Of a stretch of 9,434 nucleotides of DNA, positions 6,046-9,434 are shown one piece after another. The stretch is from Candidatus Tenderia sp. (GTDB taxonomy: Bacteria > Pseudomonadota > Gammaproteobacteria > Tenderiales > Tenderiaceae): assembly GCA_030148045.1 (NCBI GenBank), contig JASBUE010000286.1:1-9434 (forward strand), read 5' to 3'. Each line of letters starts with the position of its first letter. The first letter of the stretch is position 1. A program made the position numbers and the translations under genes. The notes beneath the pieces were generated by a model. That model had not been told where the DNA came from, searched no databases, and was given only the letters and a program-made list of their open reading frames with translations.

Positions 6046-6891
6046 ATGGCAACGCAAGGCATTCTCTATCTGGTCGCCACCCCCATCGGCAACCTCGGCG
6101 ACATGACGCCGCGCGCCGTCTAGGTGTTGAACGGTGTCGACCTGATCGCCGCCGAGGACACCCGCCACAGCGGCAAGTTGCTGCAGCATTTCGGCATCCG
6201 CACGCCCTGCCAGGCCTATCATGAGCATAACGAGCGCCAGCTGTGCGACAGCCTGGTGGTGCGCCTGCAGGCGGGCGAGTCCATCGCCCTGATCTCGGAT
6301 GCCGGTACGCCGCTGGTGAGCGATCCGGGTTATCACCTGGTGCAGGCGGCGCGCCAGGCGGGGCTGGCGGTGGTGCCGGTGCCCGGCGCCTGCGCCCTGA
6401 TCGCCGCCCTGTCGGTGTCGGGGCTGCCGTCGGACCGTTTCGTGTTCGAGGACTTCCTGCCGGCCAAGGCCGCGGCGCGGCGCCAGCGTCTCGAGGCGCT
6501 GGCCGCCGACAGCCGCACGCTGATCTTTTACGAGTCCACACACCGCATCGAAAGCAGCCTGGCCGACATGGCCGAGGTGTTCGGCCATGCGCGCCAGGCG
6601 GTGATCGCTCGGGAGCTGACCAAGCGTTTTGAGACCGTCCACGGCGACCGGCTCGCCGCCCTGCTGGCATGGCTGAAGGCGGACGAGGATCAGCGCAAAG
6701 GTGAGTTTGTGGTATTGGTGCGGGGGGCGGAGAAGGCGGCGAGCGGCGAGGTAGGTGCCGACGTGCAGCGGATGCTGGCCATCCTGATGACGGAACTGCC
6801 GCTCAAGCAGGCGGCGGCGCTGGCGGCGAAAATCAGCGGCGTGAAAAAGAATATCCTGTATCGTCTGGCGCTGGCCGATCAAAAAAGTTAG
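6046..6891 (+). pseudogene. rsmI: rsmI, 16S rRNA C1402 ribose 2'-O-methyltransferase, interrupted by in-frame TAG at codon 26
   Basis: RsmI uses S-adenosylmethionine to methylate the ribose of C1402 in 16S rRNA and belongs to the tetrapyrrole-methylase-like family. The start ATG (6046-6048) begins the family N-terminus, with ILYLVATPIGNLGDM at 6-20. Codon 26 is TAG (6121-6123), where E. coli RsmI has Glu in RALEVLQ. The same frame continues without another stop to TAG at 6889-6891: DLIAAEDTRHSGKLLQHFGI, ALISDAGTPLVSDPGYHL, FYESTHRI, ARELTKRFETVHG, RKGEFVVLV and AALAAKISGVKKN. Full length would be 281 codons, close to the usual 286. Restart at the adjacent GTG (6124) would lose the conserved GNLGD region, so the product would probably be inactive. 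Two other usually conserved residues also differ: Ala at 115 where Pro is expected (GPC), and Asp at 136 where Gly is expected (EGFLPAK). A sequencing error at 6121 cannot be excluded. The 3' end overlaps the next, convergent gene by 4 bp. Confidence 0.85.
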
Positions 6892-9434
6892 CTTGCAGCG
6901 TTTGCCGGCGCAGGGTCGTGGTTGCCTGCGACAAAGGCCGTGAACGCCTCGCCCGGCAGTGGCCGGCTGAAGTAATAGCCCTGAAAGATATGACACTGGT
7001 TTTGCTTGAGTGCGCGCAACACCTCTTGAGTTTCCACCCCTTCGGCCACCACCCCCAGGCTCAGGTGGCGCGCCACCGAGATGATGGTCTCGACGATGGC
7101 GGCGTCGTTGCGGTCGCTGGTGAGATCGATGACGAAGGATTTGTCGATCTTGATCTGGTCGATGGGCAGCCGCTTGAGGTAGGCCAGGGATGAATAGCCG
7201 GTGCCGAAGTCGTCGATGGCGATGTGCACCCCCAGTTCCCGCAGCGCCTCCATCTTGGCCACCGTGTCGACGATGTCCTCGATCACCAGGCTTTCGGTCA
7301 GTTCCAGTTTGAGATAATCCGGCTTGACGTCGTGCCGCTGAAGCACGTGGGTGATGTTGGCGACGAAGTCGGGCTGGTGAAACTGGCGTGCGCTGATATT
7401 GATCGCCATGAAGCCGGTCTGCCGTGCCCAGGGATGGGTCTGCCACTGTTTCAGCCGGGCGATCGCCTGCTGCATCACCCACTCGCCCAGGGGCATGATC
7501 ATGCCGGTCTCTTCGGCCACGGGGATGAACTCCTCGGGCGAGATCCAGCCGCGCTGCGGATGCTGCCAGCGCAGCAGGGCCTCGGCCCCCACCACCCGTT
7601 TGTCATTGCTCACCAGCGGCTGGTAGTGGAGCTGAAACACCTCGTCCTGCAGCGCGGCGCGCAGATCCTTTTCCAGCGCCAGGCGCCGGTCGACGGCCTC
7701 CTGCATGCTGGGACGATAGAAGCGGATCTGGTCGCGTCCGGCGGCCTTGGCGCGATACATGGCGGTGTCGGCATGCTTGAGTATGTCGTCGGCCGATTCG
7801 TCGGCGAAGGGAAAGATGACGATGCCGATGCTGGGGGTGGTGTGGTACTGGTGATCGTTGAGAAAGTAGGGTTGCGACAGGCTGTGACGCAGTTTGTCCG
7901 CCACCGCGCTGGCTTCGTAGCTGGCCCCTTTCTCGTCGTTTTTGAGCTCCGGCAGCAACACCATGAACTCGTCGCCGCCGAGCCGGGCGACACTGTCCTC
8001 GGTGCGCACATTTTCCTTCAGCCGCTTGGCCACTTCGCAGAGGATGGCGTCGCCGACGGCGTGGCCAAGGGAGTCGTTGATGGTCTTGAAACGGTCGAGA
8101 TCGAGAAACAGCAACTCGCCATTGGTGTTGTGGCGCCTGGCGATGGAGAGGGTGTGTTCCAGCCGGTCCATCAATAAGCGCCGGTTGGGCAGGTCGGTCA
8201 ATTCGTCGTGATAGGCCAGATGCTGGATCCTGGCCTCAATCTTTTTGCGCTGGGTGATGTCGCGGGCGCTCAGGGTAAGGCCGACGATGACGTCGTCGAC
8301 GATGCGCGGCGCGACCCGCGATTCATAATAGATGGTGTCGCCCGCAGGGGTGATGTACTCGCTTTCGTAGCTGCAGGAGACGCCCTCCCTTAGGGTGGTT
8401 TCCAGTTTGGTTTTCACTTCGCGGCGTCTGAGGGGGTTGTCGATGTAATCCAGTATCGAAGTGCCAATCAGGGTTTCAATGGACAGCCCGGGGTAGGCGT
8501 AGTTGGCGAATTCAATGCGCAGGGCCGGGTTGAGAGTGAGGATGTGATCCGGGGAGTTTTCGGTCAGTGAGCGCCAGCGTTCCTCCGAATCGATCAGTTC
8601 CTGTTCGGCCCAGTGGCGTTCATCGCGGGTACGCAGCATCATGATGCCGTAGGCCAGGTCGTCGGCCAGCTCGGCCAGCAGGCGCACCTCTTCGGTATCA
8701 AAGGCATCGCGTTCGGCGGAATAGATCAGCAGGGTGCCGAAGGCCTTCTCTTCATAGGTCAGCGGCAGCCCGATGACCGAGGCGAAGCCGCGTTTGCTGG
8801 CCTCCTCGCGCCAGGGTTCGAAGCGGGCATCGTTGAGCACATCGCGTACGATGCTGGGAGCGCCGCTACGGATGGAGGTGCCGCCGGGGCCGCGGCCGCG
8901 GGGGTCGTCTTCGGACCAGGTGAGCCTGGCGGTTTCCAGATAACCTTCTTCGAAACCCGCTTGGGCCACTGTCAGGACGGACTTGTTTTCATCGTCCTGG
9001 GCATAGCCGATCCAGGCCAGGCGATAGCTGCCGACGCTGACGATGATGTTGCAGATCTCCTGCAACAATTCCATCTCGTCGCGGGCGTGAACCAGGGCAT
9101 TGCTGCAAGCGCTGATGGCCGACAGGGCCCGGTTGCTGCGTTGCAGATCGACCGTGTTTTGGTAGACCTGCTGTTCCAGTTCATTGGCGTGAATCAAGAT
9201 GCGGCCGGTCAGCGGCCGGAGCACATTGATGATCAGCGCGATGGCGACCAGCGCCAGGGTCGCCGCGATAACCCCTATCGAAACCGCCTGTTTACGCAGC
9301 GGGGCGTAGAATTCGTCTGCATTGACGCTGAGCGCCAGTCCCCAAGGTGGCGAGCCGCTGATCGGGGTGAAGGCGATAATGTCACTGTGATCATCCGATT
9401 GGATGGCGGGTATGACGCCGCTTTCCCCCCGCAT
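6888..9434 (-). CDS. Cache-GAF-PAS-GGDEF-EAL c-di-GMP turnover protein, N-terminus beyond window
   Basis: The frame is open to the right edge. The Met at the edge is probably internal, because the first 45 residues look like the end of a periplasmic Cache-type sensor (FTPISGSPPWGLALSV). Numbering from the edge, a membrane helix lies at about 50-72, a coiled-coil linker at 83-105, a GAF domain at about 106-265, PAS with PAC at 280-396, GGDEF at about 400-560 and EAL at about 590-835. The GGDEF motif is intact (486-490), preceded by RTED (477-480) with the five-residue spacing of the inhibitory c-di-GMP I-site. The EAL domain keeps EAL (618-620), NIS, ELTES, DDFGTGYSSL (from 741), KIDKSF and AEGVET. 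Both cyclase and phosphodiesterase activities are therefore possible; hybrids often favour one. It would sense a periplasmic ligand and a cytoplasmic signal at the inner membrane. The stop is TAA; the 3' end overlaps rsmI by 4 bp. Confidence 0.93.
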   Translation of the reverse strand: MRGESGVIPAIQSDDHSDIIAFTPISGSPPWGLALSVNADEFYAPLRKQAVSIGVIAATLALVAIALIINVLRPLTGRILIHANELEQQVYQNTVDLQRSNRALSAISACSNALVHARDEMELLQEICNIIVSVGSYRLAWIGYAQDDENKSVLTVAQAGFEEGYLETARLTWSEDDPRGRGPGGTSIRSGAPSIVRDVLNDARFEPWREEASKRGFASVIGLPLTYEEKAFGTLLIYSAERDAFDTEEVRLLAELADDLAYGIMMLRTRDERHWAEQELIDSEERWRSLTENSPDHILTLNPALRIEFANYAYPGLSIETLIGTSILDYIDNPLRRREVKTKLETTLREGVSCSYESEYITPAGDTIYYESRVAPRIVDDVIVGLTLSARDITQRKKIEARIQHLAYHDELTDLPNRRLLMDRLEHTLSIARRHNTNGELLFLDLDRFKTINDSLGHAVGDAILCEVAKRLKENVRTEDSVARLGGDEFMVLLPELKNDEKGASYEASAVADKLRHSLSQPYFLNDHQYHTTPSIGIVIFPFADESADDILKHADTAMYRAKAAGRDQIRFYRPSMQEAVDRRLALEKDLRAALQDEVFQLHYQPLVSNDKRVVGAEALLRWQHPQRGWISPEEFIPVAEETGMIMPLGEWVMQQAIARLKQWQTHPWARQTGFMAINISARQFHQPDFVANITHVLQRHDVKPDYLKLELTESLVIEDIVDTVAKMEALRELGVHIAIDDFGTGYSSLAYLKRLPIDQIKIDKSFVIDLTSDRNDAAIVETIISVARHLSLGVVAEGVETQEVLRALKQNQCHIFQGYYFSRPLPGEAFTAFVAGNHDPAPANAAS

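Noticed and set aside
6121..6123. TAG as a recoded sense codon (pyrrolysine or genome-wide reassignment)
   Set aside because: TAG ends rsmI, yraN, diaA and the ybaN-like gene at their natural family lengths, and the position normally holds Glu, so programmed recoding is not supported by this window.
6124..6891. A separate gene starting at GTG 6124
   Set aside because: The GTG directly follows the TAG in the same frame and no Shine-Dalgarno precedes it; the product would be RsmI without its conserved N-terminal GNLGD region. Treated as part of the interrupted rsmI.
6031..7482. Long - strand open frame (483 codons) across rsmI and the EAL end of the c-di-GMP gene
   Set aside because: It reads out of frame through the EAL domain and antisense through rsmI; the translation has repetitive Arg/Gln/His/Gly composition and no recognisable domain.

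Overview
The window looks like chromosomal DNA from a GC-rich gammaproteobacterium. The best evidence is gene order: rsmI diverges from an lpoA-yraN-diaA-dolP series, which is the arrangement around yraL-yraM-yraN-yraO-yraP in Escherichia coli. Several proteins also carry clearly gammaproteobacterial features (DolP-like double BON lipoprotein, two-domain LpoA lipoprotein, DiaA-type SIS protein). I cannot place the genus. The Cache-GAF-PAS-GGDEF-EAL protein and the GlcD-like oxidase would suit a free-living proteobacterium, but that is inference. No rRNA, tRNA, CRISPR array, insertion sequence or phage gene was seen. Coding density is very high: the longest gene-free stretch is 122 bp, and no gap exceeds 300 bp.

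Layout. At the left edge is the 3' part of a macro-domain (ADP-ribose hydrolase) gene on the + strand. Its end overlaps the end of a small DUF454/YbaN-type membrane protein gene on the - strand by 19 bp. From about 950 to 5945 five genes run on the - strand, in transcription order lpoA, yraN, diaA, dolP and a GlcD/D-lactate dehydrogenase-like FAD oxidase. They are separated by a 4-bp overlap, a 48-bp gap, a short gap (7-10 bp, depending on the dolP start) and a 7-bp gap, so they very probably form one operon. A 100-bp divergent region (5946-6045) separates lpoA from rsmI on the + strand and holds plausible facing promoters. The 3' end of rsmI overlaps by 4 bp the end of a large c-di-GMP turnover gene on the - strand, which runs off the right edge.

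How the genes fit together. LpoA activates the peptidoglycan synthase PBP1A from the outer membrane. DolP is an outer-membrane lipoprotein important for envelope integrity. DiaA links to DnaA-driven replication initiation and is related to sedoheptulose-7-phosphate isomerase GmhA. YraN is a nuclease-fold protein of unknown role. RsmI methylates C1402 of 16S rRNA.

The most striking feature is that rsmI carries an in-frame TAG at codon 26, exactly where the family normally has a glutamate (GAG). The reading frame is otherwise intact to its natural end. TAG is also the normal terminal stop of ybaN, diaA, yraN and rsmI itself, so general reassignment of TAG is unlikely. A nonsense mutation or a sequencing/assembly error are the leading explanations. 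I see no clearly novel system here; the other points of interest are smaller: retained GmhA-type metal ligands in the DiaA protein, a Pro-rich insertion in LpoA, and an oxidase joined to the envelope operon.
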